In this document: positions 1 to 8,282 of the stretch, one piece after another
Numbering within the stretch: position 1 is the first letter of the stretch
Layout of the letters: each line of letters begins with the position of its first letter
Source: an uncultured beta proteobacterium
Lineage (GTDB): Bacteria > Pseudomonadota > Gammaproteobacteria > Burkholderiales > Burkholderiaceae_C
Length of the DNA stretch: 64,000 nucleotides
NCBI GenBank assembly: GCA_903853895.1
Contig: CAINUX010000203.1
Span: 1-64,000, forward strand
Reading direction: 5' to 3'
The notes under the pieces: generated by a model
Seen by the model: the letters and a program-made list of their open reading frames with translations, nothing else
The model's database searches: none
Told to the model about the DNA's origin: nothing
Position numbers and translations under genes: made by a program

Positions 1-2309
1 CCCAGATAGCCCGCATTGGGGGTATAGGTATAGGCGCCGGTGGAGGCGTTGATGGTGACCGTACCGTTTGCGGGCGTGGTGGAGCCCAAAGTCCAGGTGC
101 CTGCGGCGTCGGCGCCGACGGTGTCGTTACCGGCCAGGGAGCCACTGACGGCCTTGCCCACGGTGGTGTTGATGGAGTCGTTGGCCGCTGTGGGGGTGCT
201 ATCCACAATCTGCACGGTCAGGGTGCCACTGCTGGTATCTCCGCCCAGGTCGGTCACCGTCAGCGCGATGCTGTCGGCAGTCTCCGTCACACCGGGCTGG
301 TCCAAGGCTGCCTTCAGGGTGTAGCTGTAGCTCAGAGCGCCGGTGGTGGCGTTGAAGCCCGTCAGCGTCAGGGTTCCTTCGCCGGTGTCGATGACTTGCG
401 GCGTGGTGCCCAACGCGGCGAGTTGCGTCGCGGTCAGGGTTGTGCCTTCCACGGTGATGCGGTCCAGTCCGTCCGGAGCGCTGACGGTAATCGTTCCCGT
501 GGTGGTCTCGGCGGTGTTGCCCACACTGATGAGACCGATCTCATTGACCGTAGCCTCGCCCGTGGCGGCTCCGTTGCCATCGACTGGCGCAATGCTGGGT
601 GGGCCGTCGGTGTGGCCATTGATGGTGAGGGTAAGCACTGCCGTGCTGGTATCGCCATCCGCATCGGTGATGGTGTAGCTATAGGTTTCGGTGAGCGTCT
701 GGCCGGTCTTCAGTGCGTTCACTGCAGGCAGGGCGTTGTTCAGCGTGTAGGTATAGGTGCCGTCGCTGTTCAGCACCAGCGCGCCGTAGGTCAGGGTGAC
801 GCTGGCAGCAGTTACGGGTGTGCTCGTCGCATCAGCGCCGACACCGTCATTGGTCAGGACTGATGCCGTGACGGTGTTGGGACTGGCGTCCTCGGTGATG
901 GAATTGCTGTCGGCAAGCGCAGCAGGCATGCTGTCGACGATGCGGACCACCAGGTTGCCAGTGTTGGTGCCACCACCGAGATCGTTGACCGTCAGGGCGA
1001 TGGTGTCGGTGCTTTCTGTCGCGGCGGGCTGGTTGATCGCCGCCTTGAGTGTGTAGCTGTACGTCAAGGCGCCGGTGGCTGCGGCATAACCAGTGAGGGT
1101 CAGGGTGCCTTCGCCCGTGTCGATGGCAATGGGTGTGGTGCCCAGGGTGCCCAACTGTGTTGCCGTGACGGTTGTTCCGCCAACCACGATGCTGGCCAAA
1201 CCATCCGGTGCTGTCACGGTAATGGTGCCCGGGGTCGTTTCGCTGGTGTTGCCCACCGTCAGCAATCCCACTTCGTTGACCGTCGCCTGGCCGGCTGCGG
1301 CGCCATTGCCATCCACAGGAACAATGGTCGGCGTGCCATCGGTGCGGCCGTTGATCGTGATGGTCAGAACTGCCGTTGTGGCATCGCCATCGCCGTCAGT
1401 CAGTGTGTAGGTGTAGCTCTCCGTCAGTGACTGGCCGTTTTTCAGGCCGTTGACGGCGGGCAGCGTGTTATCAAGTGTGTAGGAGTAGGAGCCATCGCTG
1501 TTCAGTACCAGCGAGCCATAGGACAACGTCACGCTGGCTGCCGTGATGGGCGCGGGATTGGCGTCCGTGCCAACGGTGTCATTGGTCAAAACCGAGCCTG
1601 TGACGGTGTTGGGTGCGGCGTCCTCGGCAATGGATGCACTGTCGGCCACCGCGACCGGAACGCTCTTGGCGGGCGTCGACGGAGTTGTGGGCGGGGGAGT
1701 GGGTACTGGAGTCGGTGTGGGAGCCGGTTCCGGCGTCGGCGCAGGGGTTGGTGTCGGCGCGGGAGTCAGCGCTGGCTCCGGCGTGGGAGCGGGATCTTCT
1801 GCAATGGCCCCTTGCGTGGTCGATTGGGGCAGATCGATTGGCGCATCAACCGGTTGGTCGGCTCGGTCGAGCGAAAGGGATGTGACGCCTTCCTGAATCC
1901 GCAGGAGCCGCACAAAACTGTGCGAATCGCTGCCGTCGCCGCCGCCCAGGCCCGCAGCGGTTGACTCCAGTTGGGTGGACAGGTCTCCACCCGACGCAAT
2001 GATCCTGGCAACTTCGGCCGATCCACTGTTCAGGTCTTTCAGGGATGCTTCGGATTTGTCGACGCTGGCCGTGCCCAATAGGTTGGCATCGATGAGTAGT
2101 TCACGACCGGATGCGACAATCAGGGGTTGCCCATTCGGCAACGCCAGTTCCAGGCGGGTTCCGTCCTCGGTGATGACTTGCTGTCCTTCCTGGACCTCGT
2201 CTCCTACTTTCAGCGGGAGGCGATTGCCCTGTGCGTCGGAAAGCCAGGCCTTGCCCTCCAGGATCACAACGATGCCACGCGCCTGAGCGGAAATTTGATT
2301 GGTAGCCAT
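1..2309 (-). CDS. Giant LapA/BapA-type repeat adhesin, N-terminal part (C-terminus off the left edge)
   Basis: This is a surface adhesin exported by a type I system and held in the outer membrane by its N-terminal retention module. The frame is open from an ATG at 2309 to the window edge, 769 codons. Residues 1-120 resemble the LapA retention module and end in TAAG (117-120), the type of di-alanine site cut by LapG proteases; it is followed by a Gly/Ser-rich turn and [15 protein letters not shown] Pro/Thr/Ala-rich linker (about residues 165-205) precedes VCBS-like repeats with a period near 241 residues (conserved ADS.SI.EDA.PNTV and [19 protein letters not shown]). The last visible domain is cadherin/Ig-like. 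The exporter, adaptor and a regulator lie directly upstream on the same strand. LapD and LapG are not in the window. Ca-binding RTX repeats and the secretion signal would lie off the edge. Confidence 0.88.
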   Translation of the reverse strand, partial: MATNQISAQARGIVVILEGKAWLSDAQGNRLPLKVGDEVQEGQQVITEDGTRLELALPNGQPLIVASGRELLIDANLLGTASVDKSEASLKDLNSGSAEVARIIASGGDLSTQLESTAAGLGGGDGSDSHSFVRLLRIQEGVTSLSLDRADQPVDAPIDLPQSTTQGAIAEDPAPTPEPALTPAPTPTPAPTPEPAPTPTPVPTPPPTTPSTPAKSVPVAVADSASIAEDAAPNTVTGSVLTNDTVGTDANPAPITAASVTLSYGSLVLNSDGSYSYTLDNTLPAVNGLKNGQSLTESYTYTLTDGDGDATTAVLTITINGRTDGTPTIVPVDGNGAAAGQATVNEVGLLTVGNTSETTPGTITVTAPDGLASIVVGGTTVTATQLGTLGTTPIAIDTGEGTLTLTGYAAATGALTYSYTLKAAINQPAATESTDTIALTVNDLGGGTNTGNLVVRIVDSMPAALADSNSITEDASPNTVTASVLTNDGVGADATSTPVTAASVTLTYGALVLNSDGTYTYTLNNALPAVNALKTGQTLTETYSYTITDADGDTSTAVLTLTINGHTDGPPSIAPVDGNGAATGEATVNEIGLISVGNTAETTTGTITVSAPDGLDRITVEGTTLTATQLAALGTTPQVIDTGEGTLTLTGFNATTGALSYSYTLKAALDQPGVTETADSIALTVTDLGGDTSSGTLTVQIVDSTPTAANDSINTTVGKAVSGSLAGNDTVGADAAGTWTLGSTTPANGTVTINASTGAYTYTPNAGYL

Positions 2310-2407
2310 GGGAAGTCTTTCAAGTACAGCAACACTAGATTGCCTAACTCTAAAGAACCCGACGGTCCTTGGCTATTGTCCTTGAGTACAGGTAGGGCTG
2401 CTACGCC

Positions 2408-3046
2408 CTAATGGATTCCATGGACCCGCAGCGCCAGTTGCAGCCGGTCCGTGATATTGAGTTTGACAAAGACGGCACTCAAATGGGCTTTCACGGTCCG
2501 CTCGGAAATTCCGCACTGGATGGCTATCGCGTGGTTGGACGCGCCGTTGGCGGCAAGAATCGCGACCTCAATCTCCCTTTGCGTCAGTCCTTCACGCCAC
2601 CCGTCGGCCTGATTGGTGGCAGCAGGTATGGCGCGGTTGACGCTTTGTAGCAGCCTCTGCATCAGGTTTTTCCCGATCCAGACATTCCCCGCCTCGACAA
2701 CTTCCCTGACTTGCTTGAGCGTTACTGCGTTGGAAAACGCGTGGCAATAGGCCGCACAGCCCGCGTCCAGGGCCAGCATGGCATCCGCGTCGTTCGGATT
2801 GGAGCTTGCGGCTATCACGCGGATATGGTCGTTTTGCAGGACGGGACGCCAGGCGTCCGCTGTCCATGCGGGACGCCGAGCAATGGACAGGTCGATCCAG
2901 GCAACACAGGGTGACGAGGGGGCGAGTTGGAAAAACTCCTCAATCTGGGGTGCAACTGTCTGGCGGGTGGTCCCTAGCGCATTTTTCCAATGGGCGAGCA
3001 ATCCCTGGTCATGCGTGACAAGAATGGTGTTCGTGGATCGCTTCAT
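2408..3046 (-). CDS. LuxR/FixJ-type transcriptional regulator with atypical receiver domain
   Basis: The 212-residue protein has a receiver-like N-terminal half and a C-terminal GerE/LuxR helix-turn-helix (about 148-208; GLTQREIEVAILAANGASN and ISERTVKAHLSAVFVKL). The receiver is degenerate: the usual acidic pair after strand 1 is HD, a candidate phospho-acceptor Asp remains in AWIDLS, and the conserved Lys near the end is missing (GCAAYCHAF). It may therefore work without phosphorylation. Its start overlaps the end of the adaptor gene by four bases (ATGA type), so it is co-translated with the secretion genes. It sits 98 bp before the adhesin gene, which makes the adhesin the most likely target. 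The link is inferred from position only. Confidence 0.85.
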   Translation of the reverse strand: MKRSTNTILVTHDQGLLAHWKNALGTTRQTVAPQIEEFFQLAPSSPCVAWIDLSIARRPAWTADAWRPVLQNDHIRVIAASSNPNDADAMLALDAGCAAYCHAFSNAVTLKQVREVVEAGNVWIGKNLMQRLLQSVNRAIPAATNQADGWREGLTQREIEVAILAANGASNHAIAIQCGISERTVKAHLSAVFVKLNITDRLQLALRVHGIH

Positions 3047-4458
3047 CGTTCCGTCAGTGCCTTTGCCTTGGCTCTCAGTATGGGCTTCATCAGGTAAGCA
3101 AGCACTGACTTCTTTCCCGTAAGAATGTCCACTTCCGCCACCATGCCGGGAATGATGGGGAATTTTTGTTGGCCAATACTGCTGGATAGTGTTCGCACGC
3201 GCACCAGAAAGAAGGCATTGCCCTTCTCATCGACGACGGTATCCGCGCTGATGAGTTCCAGCGTGGCTTCCAGCCCACCGTAGGTCGCGAAGTCGTAGGC
3301 GGTAAATTTCACCATGGCCTTCTGACCCGGATGCAGGAAGGCAATGTCACGCGGCAGAACGCGTGCTTCCAGTAGCAGTGCGTCGTCAGAAGGAACCACT
3401 TCTACCAGGTCCTTGCCGGGCTGCACCACGCCCCCTACGGTGTTGACCTTCAACTGCTTGATGGTGCCGTTGACGGGGGAGCGAATCTCGGTTTGCTTGA
3501 CGCGATCTTCCAGAGCTGAACTCCCTTCGAGCAAGGCATTGAGTTTTGCATTGGTTTCGCTCAGTTCCGATCGGGCAATATTGCGAAACGTCAACTCAAT
3601 TTCTTGTATCTTGCGCGTCGCTTCTGAGACGGCGGACTCCAGCCTGGGAATGTCGGAATTCGCACTGTCACGTTCTCCGCGGTAACGCGCGACATCACGC
3701 TCCAGCCGCAACAGCTCGACGTCTGAAATGGCTCCTGATTTGGCCAATGGGCGCGTCATTTCCAGTTCTCTCGCCGTGAGGCTGTAACTTTGGGATGCCT
3801 GCTCGCGCTTGGCCCGCACCGAAATCAGTTCCTGTGACCGTTGTGAGGCCTGCTGGCGCGCCACACCCAATGTCGCATCCAGCTCCGCCCGGCGCGACTC
3901 GTAGAGAGCCCGTTCCTGCCCGACCACTTCGGGGGCCTCCGTCACCACTTCGTCCGGTGGCAAAAAGCGGGAGCCTTCGGCCAACGCACGAAGACGTGTC
4001 GCCTTGGCCAGCAAGGAAAGGTACTGCGATCGGTTTTCACGCAGTGATGACACCATGCGCGTGGGGTCTACCTTCAACATCAGGTCGCCAATTTTGACGG
4101 TCTGCCCCTCCTTCACCAGAATTTCAGAAACGATCCCGCCGTCCAGACTCTGCAAAACCTGAACCTGTCGTGAAGGAATGACTTTGCCTTCGCCGCGGGT
4201 CACTTCGTCCAGCACGGCAAAATTGGCCCAAATCAGCAATACAAATACCGCAACGACGCTGATCCACACCAACACTCGGGCTCCCCGCGGTGTCTGCTCG
4301 GCAATTGCCCAGTCTGCATTCGCGTCAAAGTCGCTATCGAGCTGGTTGTGCTTCCCATCCAACGCCTGCATCGTTTTGTCCATGGCACGGGAGCAGCGCT
4401 GATAAAAGCTGCCCCAGTAAGCCGCTAAACGGTTTTGTGGTTTCGCGTCGGTCTCCAT
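3043..4458 (-). CDS. Type I secretion periplasmic adaptor (HlyD/LapC family)
   Basis: Membrane fusion protein bridging the inner-membrane ABC exporter to an outer-membrane TolC-like channel. The 471 residues show one N-terminal membrane anchor (about 63-85, VLVWISVVAVFVLLIWANF), a lipoyl-like half motif next to it (VQVLQSLDGGIVSEILVKEG), a long coiled-coil hairpin (about 140-310), the second lipoyl half (TEIRSPVNGTIKQLKVNTVG) and a beta-barrel domain ending in GMVAEVDILTGKKSVLAYL. This is the family layout and length. It overlaps the ABC gene by one base and the regulator by four, so the three form one transcript. No TolC/LapE gene is visible here, so that component must be encoded elsewhere. 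Confidence 0.92.
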   Translation of the reverse strand: METDAKPQNRLAAYWGSFYQRCSRAMDKTMQALDGKHNQLDSDFDANADWAIAEQTPRGARVLVWISVVAVFVLLIWANFAVLDEVTRGEGKVIPSRQVQVLQSLDGGIVSEILVKEGQTVKIGDLMLKVDPTRMVSSLRENRSQYLSLLAKATRLRALAEGSRFLPPDEVVTEAPEVVGQERALYESRRAELDATLGVARQQASQRSQELISVRAKREQASQSYSLTARELEMTRPLAKSGAISDVELLRLERDVARYRGERDSANSDIPRLESAVSEATRKIQEIELTFRNIARSELSETNAKLNALLEGSSALEDRVKQTEIRSPVNGTIKQLKVNTVGGVVQPGKDLVEVVPSDDALLLEARVLPRDIAFLHPGQKAMVKFTAYDFATYGGLEATLELISADTVVDEKGNAFFLVRVRTLSSSIGQQKFPIIPGMVAEVDILTGKKSVLAYLMKPILRAKAKALTER

Positions 4459-6659
4459 TACGCTGCCCTTCCTACTCTGCCGCTCTGCAAGGCTTCAACA
4501 ACCTGCGCCTTGGGTCCGTCGGCCATGACCTTTCCGTTGTCTATGACGATCAACCGGTCGATCAATTCCAGAAGGGAGGTTCGGTGGGTTACCAGAATCA
4601 CCGTCTTGCCCTTTGTAAATCGTTGCAGTCTGGCCTTCAGAAGATCCTCGCTCTGGTGGTCCATGGCGCTGCTGGGTTCATCGAGCAACAGGATCGGCGA
4701 GTCATTCAGTACGGCACGCGCGATGCCAACAGCCTGTCGCTGCCCACCCGACAAAGATTCACCGCGCTCCCCAATAAGCATGTCGAATCCGCGGGGATGG
4801 CGGTTGGCAAACTCGGTCACGCCAGCCACTTCGGCTGCGGCGATCACGTCCTGGTCATCGGCGAACGGCGCACCCAGGGCGATGTTCTCTTTGAGGGTGC
4901 CAAAGAACAGGCTGACATCCTGCGAGACGAAACCGGCGGCCCGCCGCAGTTCTGCAGGGTCAATCTGGCGCAAGTCGATTCCATCGATGAGAATCGCACC
5001 CTCCGTTGGCTGGTACAAACCCAGCACTAGCCTCTGAATCGTTGACTTTCCGGAGCCGACACGGCCAATGAAGGCAACTTTCTCTCCCGCCTGGATCTTG
5101 AAAGACACGTTCCGTAGTACGGCCTGTTGTTGTCCGGGGTAGCTGAAGCTGACATTCTTGAATTCAATCGACCCCTGGAATCCGGTTCTGTGCAGGAAAA
5201 CCGATGCGTCCGCGCGCTCCGGCTGTGTTTGCATATGCTTCTCGACCGACGCGAGACCGCTCTTGGCGTTGTGGTATTGCATCAGGAGTCCGGCTACCTG
5301 ACCGAATGGCGCCATGGCCCTGCCGGCCAACATCGATGCGGCGATGATGCCACCCATACTGATCTGGTTTTCAACCAGAAGGTAGACCCCTACGATCACC
5401 ACGACGACTGACACGAACTGTTGCAGTAGCTGGACCAAACTCATGATCGTCGAAGACAGTAATTTGAGCTTGGTGCCGTTTTGCGCAAGAAAGACGGTCG
5501 ACTGTTCCCACTTACGCTGAAAGCTGCTTTCGGCCACCATGAACTTCACGGTTTCGATGCCGACCAGGCTTTCCACCAAGGTCGCGTTGCGCTGTGAAGT
5601 GGCCCTTTGTGTCACTTCAACCAGTTCTTGCATCTTTTGCTGCACAACCAACGAGGCGACAACCAAAATCGCAATGCAAAACAGCGGCGGAAATATCAAC
5701 CAGGGTGAAATCCATGCGAGGACGACGAAAAAGACAAAGACGAACGGAATATCGACCAGGGTCGTGATCGTGGCGGACGCAACAAACTCCCTGACCGATT
5801 CGAACGCCCGCAAGTTTGCCGCGAACGAGCCTACCGAGGTTGGGCGGTCTGCCATGCCCAAGCCCAGCACGCGCTCCATGATCCTGGCCGATAAGGTGAC
5901 GTCGATCCGTTTACCCGCGGTATCCAGGATGTAGGACCGCAGTATGCGCAGCAGCGTGTCGAAGCCCATCATTAAAAAAACGCCAATCGATAGCACCCAA
6001 AGCGTCTCCTCCGCCCGGTTGGGTACGACCCGGTCATAGACCGTCATCGAAAACATGGGCATGACCAGGGCAAACAAATTGATCAGCAGCGCTGCCAGCA
6101 GGCTGTCCCGGTACAGGCGCCAGTTCTGGAATACGACGCTCCAGAACCAGTGTTCCGACTTCAGTTCTCCCGAATCGGGTGTGCGGGGATCAAACTTGTA
6201 GACGGGTCGGATAAAACAGGCGATCCCCGCGTAAAGGTTTTCAAGCTCTTCACGGGTCAATACGTCAGACGATTCGCCGTTTTCCGGAAACCGAACGCGG
6301 GCCTCACCTGACTGAAGCCATTCCAGCAATACGCAGGCCTGGTTCTCCTTCAAGAGAAGCACGACTGGAAGCAGTCCGGGACGCAATGCGTCCAGTTTTC
6401 GCCGAGCCAGTTTGGCTGTCAACCCCGCACGCCCAGCGGCGCGTGGCAGCAAATCGGGAGTAATACGGTTGCCTTCCAATGGCAATCCGGCTGACAACGC
6501 TTCCAGGGTCGTAGTGATTCCAAAGATCTTGGCAATCGCAATGACGCTATCCAATAGTGGATCGAATCGAATACTGTGTTCGCCAATGCGCTTGGCGCCT
6601 GGACTGAGCGTGTTCTGGCTGGCGGGCGTGGGGTCTGACATATGGGCTGATTTTGTCAC
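4458..6659 (-). CDS. Type I secretion ABC transporter with C39-like domain (LapB-type)
   Basis: Inner-membrane ATPase/permease that exports the adjacent adhesin. The 733 residues contain a C39-peptidase-like N-terminal domain (about 25-150) that lacks an obvious catalytic Cys-His pair, as in LapB/HlyB exporters of non-cleaved substrates, then six membrane helices (about 170-450) and an ATPase domain with Walker A GRVGSGKST, signature LSGGQRQ, Walker B ILLLDEPSSA and H-loop VTHR. The first codon is GTG at 6659; an ATG at 6641 is an alternative, and neither has a convincing ribosome binding site. Nine bases separate it from the small upstream gene, and it overlaps the adaptor gene by one base. 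Confidence 0.93.
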   Translation of the reverse strand: MTKSAHMSDPTPASQNTLSPGAKRIGEHSIRFDPLLDSVIAIAKIFGITTTLEALSAGLPLEGNRITPDLLPRAAGRAGLTAKLARRKLDALRPGLLPVVLLLKENQACVLLEWLQSGEARVRFPENGESSDVLTREELENLYAGIACFIRPVYKFDPRTPDSGELKSEHWFWSVVFQNWRLYRDSLLAALLINLFALVMPMFSMTVYDRVVPNRAEETLWVLSIGVFLMMGFDTLLRILRSYILDTAGKRIDVTLSARIMERVLGLGMADRPTSVGSFAANLRAFESVREFVASATITTLVDIPFVFVFFVVLAWISPWLIFPPLFCIAILVVASLVVQQKMQELVEVTQRATSQRNATLVESLVGIETVKFMVAESSFQRKWEQSTVFLAQNGTKLKLLSSTIMSLVQLLQQFVSVVVVIVGVYLLVENQISMGGIIAASMLAGRAMAPFGQVAGLLMQYHNAKSGLASVEKHMQTQPERADASVFLHRTGFQGSIEFKNVSFSYPGQQQAVLRNVSFKIQAGEKVAFIGRVGSGKSTIQRLVLGLYQPTEGAILIDGIDLRQIDPAELRRAAGFVSQDVSLFFGTLKENIALGAPFADDQDVIAAAEVAGVTEFANRHPRGFDMLIGERGESLSGGQRQAVGIARAVLNDSPILLLDEPSSAMDHQSEDLLKARLQRFTKGKTVILVTHRTSLLELIDRLIVIDNGKVMADGPKAQVVEALQSGRVGRAA

Positions 6660-6668
6660 GCGCGTTGG

Positions 6669-6992
6669 CTACAGGAGTCGCTCATCACTTCCCAACAAAT
6701 TCAGCGCACCGTGTATCCGGTTGCGAAGCCCCTTTCGCACCATCAGCTTCTTTTGCGCTGCCACCGGCAAGTCCGTGTGGTGGATGACGTTCTTGAGTAT
6801 GAGTGTGTCGATCAAGTCTTCTAGAACCCGCACGAAACCGGCGTCTGCCGCATCAAACGCCGGATCTACGGCTGTGGATTTGAAAAACAGCTGAATCTCT
6901 GGGTGGTGCTCATCCAGCGCCTCACTGCCAAGCTGTTGTTGTCTGGAGACCGATTGAATCGACCCGTCAGGACTTCTGAAAACGTGAAACAT
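6669..6992 (-). CDS. Small conserved protein (annotated in relatives as tryptophan synthase subunit beta-like)
   Basis: A soluble protein of 107 residues starting at ATG 6992 (MFHVFRSPDGSI). The pattern of a short PDG turn, an acidic stretch with EHHPEIQLFF, then the helical FVRVLEDLIDTLILKNVI followed by HTDLPVAAQKKLMVRKGLR, matches a small proteobacterial family often labelled tryptophan synthase subunit beta-like. That label is by name only; there is no PLP-binding domain and no reason to infer Trp synthesis. It heads the type I secretion operon with nine bases to the next gene. A longer frame opens at 7058, but its first 22 residues look like leader sequence. Function unknown. Confidence 0.75.
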   Translation of the reverse strand: MFHVFRSPDGSIQSVSRQQQLGSEALDEHHPEIQLFFKSTAVDPAFDAADAGFVRVLEDLIDTLILKNVIHHTDLPVAAQKKLMVRKGLRNRIHGALNLLGSDERLL

Positions 6993-7110
6993 AGGTTTTC
7001 CCAACAGAAAAAAGTTTCGGCAGCAACTCGGCGAAGGTTTGCTCGTGAATGTTAGCACTCGAAGTGAGTGCCTAGTTCAAGAGGACTGACGCGAATTTTG
7101 GCCATCCCAC

Positions 7111-7139
7111 TTGATACCCTGGGTAGTATTGTGTATACT
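7111..7139 (+). promoter_or_regulatory. Sigma-70 promoter of the RND efflux operon
   Basis: TTGATA (7111-7116) and TATACT (7134-7139) are separated by exactly 17 bases, a near-consensus sigma-70 promoter. A good Shine-Dalgarno (AAGGAGA, about 7152-7158) follows before the ATG at 7163. The promoter is overlaid by the GC-core palindromes described in the next entry, so it is expected to be strong but repressed. Confidence 0.8.
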
Positions 7140-7150
7140 CCATGGGGTAT
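7115..7150. promoter_or_regulatory. Tandem CsoR/CstR/FrmR-type operator palindromes
   Basis: Two adjacent sites of the form ATAC-C-rich-G-rich-GTAT are seen: ATACCCTGGGTAGTAT at 7115-7130 and ATACTCCATGGGGTAT at 7135-7150. The pair also forms a larger imperfect palindrome framed by ATACCC and GGGTAT. Such sites are the known targets of DUF156 (CsoR, CstR, FrmR) repressors. They cover the spacer and -10 region of the promoter. The last gene of the operon encodes a DUF156 repressor, so autoregulation is the natural reading. Confidence 0.72.
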
Positions 7151-7162
7151 TAAGGAGATGGG

Positions 7163-8275
7163 ATGAAATCAACCAATTCGGGTCTTGGAATGCGTGTCCG
7201 GCAAGTGGGCCTTGTTTGCGGCGTGTTGCTGGGTGGGGCGACCGTGTTCGTGACTTCGGCAATGGCACAGGCTGGACCTGTGCCGGTCGCGGTTGTCCGG
7301 GAAAAAGCCGCCGGATCGTTTTATGAACTCGATGGAGTGATCCAGCCGGTCAAGCAAAGCACCATCGCCGCACAGGCGGCCGGGCGGATTGCCAGTTTTA
7401 CCGTGAAAGCCGGCGACAAAGTGCGTGCTGGGCAGGTGCTGGCTGTTATCGATGACCGGGAGGTAGCAGCCGGCGTCCAGAAGAGTCAGGCACAGATTAG
7501 CCAGGCCGATGCCGAAATGCGCAATGCCCGGGCCAGCCTGGAACGCACACGCGATCTGCAAGGCAAAGGTTTTGTGAGTAAAGCGGCCCTGGATACCGCA
7601 GAGATGCAATACAAGGGCGCCACCGCGGTGCGGGAGCAGGCCGCCGCATCGGCCCTTCAATCCAGCATTTCTCAAAGTTTTACGCGGGTTACTGCACCCT
7701 ACGATGGTTGGGTCTTGCAGACCCATGCGGAAGCCGGTGATCTGGCCGTGCCCGGCAAACCATTGGTCACTGTCTTTGCGCCGCTGCCACTGCGTGCGGT
7801 GGTCCAGGTTCCTGCATCGCGGGCCCAAGCCGTGAGAGCGGCAAGCCAGACGCAGGTGCAAGCCGATAGCGTCACCGAACCCGCCCGCTGGATAACGCCA
7901 ATCAACCGCGCGGCTGTTCCATCCGCGGATCCGGTTTCGCAAACCACAGAATGGCGTCTCGATCTTTCCGACAAGGACAGCGCCGACCTGTTGCCTGGCC
8001 AACAGGTGCGCATTCGGTTTTCGCAGTCCCAGGCCGCGTCTTCGACTCAAAAACTACTGATACCCCAGTCGGCGGTCGTCAGGCGCGGTGAACTGACCGC
8101 TGTCTACGTCGCCGTCAATGGGGCGTTTTCCCTTCGCGCAGTGCGACTGGGTGCCAACCTCGGGGCCGACGGAATTGAAGTGATGGCCGGTATTGCCAGT
8201 GGCGAGACGATCGCCCTGGATCCAATCCGAGCCGGGTTCGCAAAAGCAACGCCGGCCCTGCCGGCGGGCAAGTGA
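7163..8275 (+). CDS. RND efflux periplasmic adaptor subunit
   Basis: Membrane fusion protein of an RND pump, 370 residues. A Sec signal sequence (VGLVCGVLLGGATVFVTSAMA) precedes the biotinyl-lipoyl-like halves (DGVIQPVKQSTIAAQAAGRI and RVTAPYDGWVLQTHAEAGD), a short alpha-hairpin between them, and a beta-barrel and membrane-proximal domain (LLIPQSAVVRRGELTAVYVA). The start at 7163 follows AAGGAGA. It is the first gene of the operon, seven bases before the pump gene. The substrate cannot be read from the sequence; the repressor at the operon end suggests a metal, thiol or reactive sulfur/aldehyde stress. Confidence 0.9.
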   Translation: MKSTNSGLGMRVRQVGLVCGVLLGGATVFVTSAMAQAGPVPVAVVREKAAGSFYELDGVIQPVKQSTIAAQAAGRIASFTVKAGDKVRAGQVLAVIDDREVAAGVQKSQAQISQADAEMRNARASLERTRDLQGKGFVSKAALDTAEMQYKGATAVREQAAASALQSSISQSFTRVTAPYDGWVLQTHAEAGDLAVPGKPLVTVFAPLPLRAVVQVPASRAQAVRAASQTQVQADSVTEPARWITPINRAAVPSADPVSQTTEWRLDLSDKDSADLLPGQQVRIRFSQSQAASSTQKLLIPQSAVVRRGELTAVYVAVNGAFSLRAVRLGANLGADGIEVMAGIASGETIALDPIRAGFAKATPALPAGK

Positions 8276-8282
8276 GTTAGAT

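Noticed and set aside
2365..2384. Direct repeat GTCCTTG with 13-base spacing between the regulator and the adhesin as a regulator site
   Set aside because: A seven-base direct repeat alone is not distinctive; no supporting evidence.
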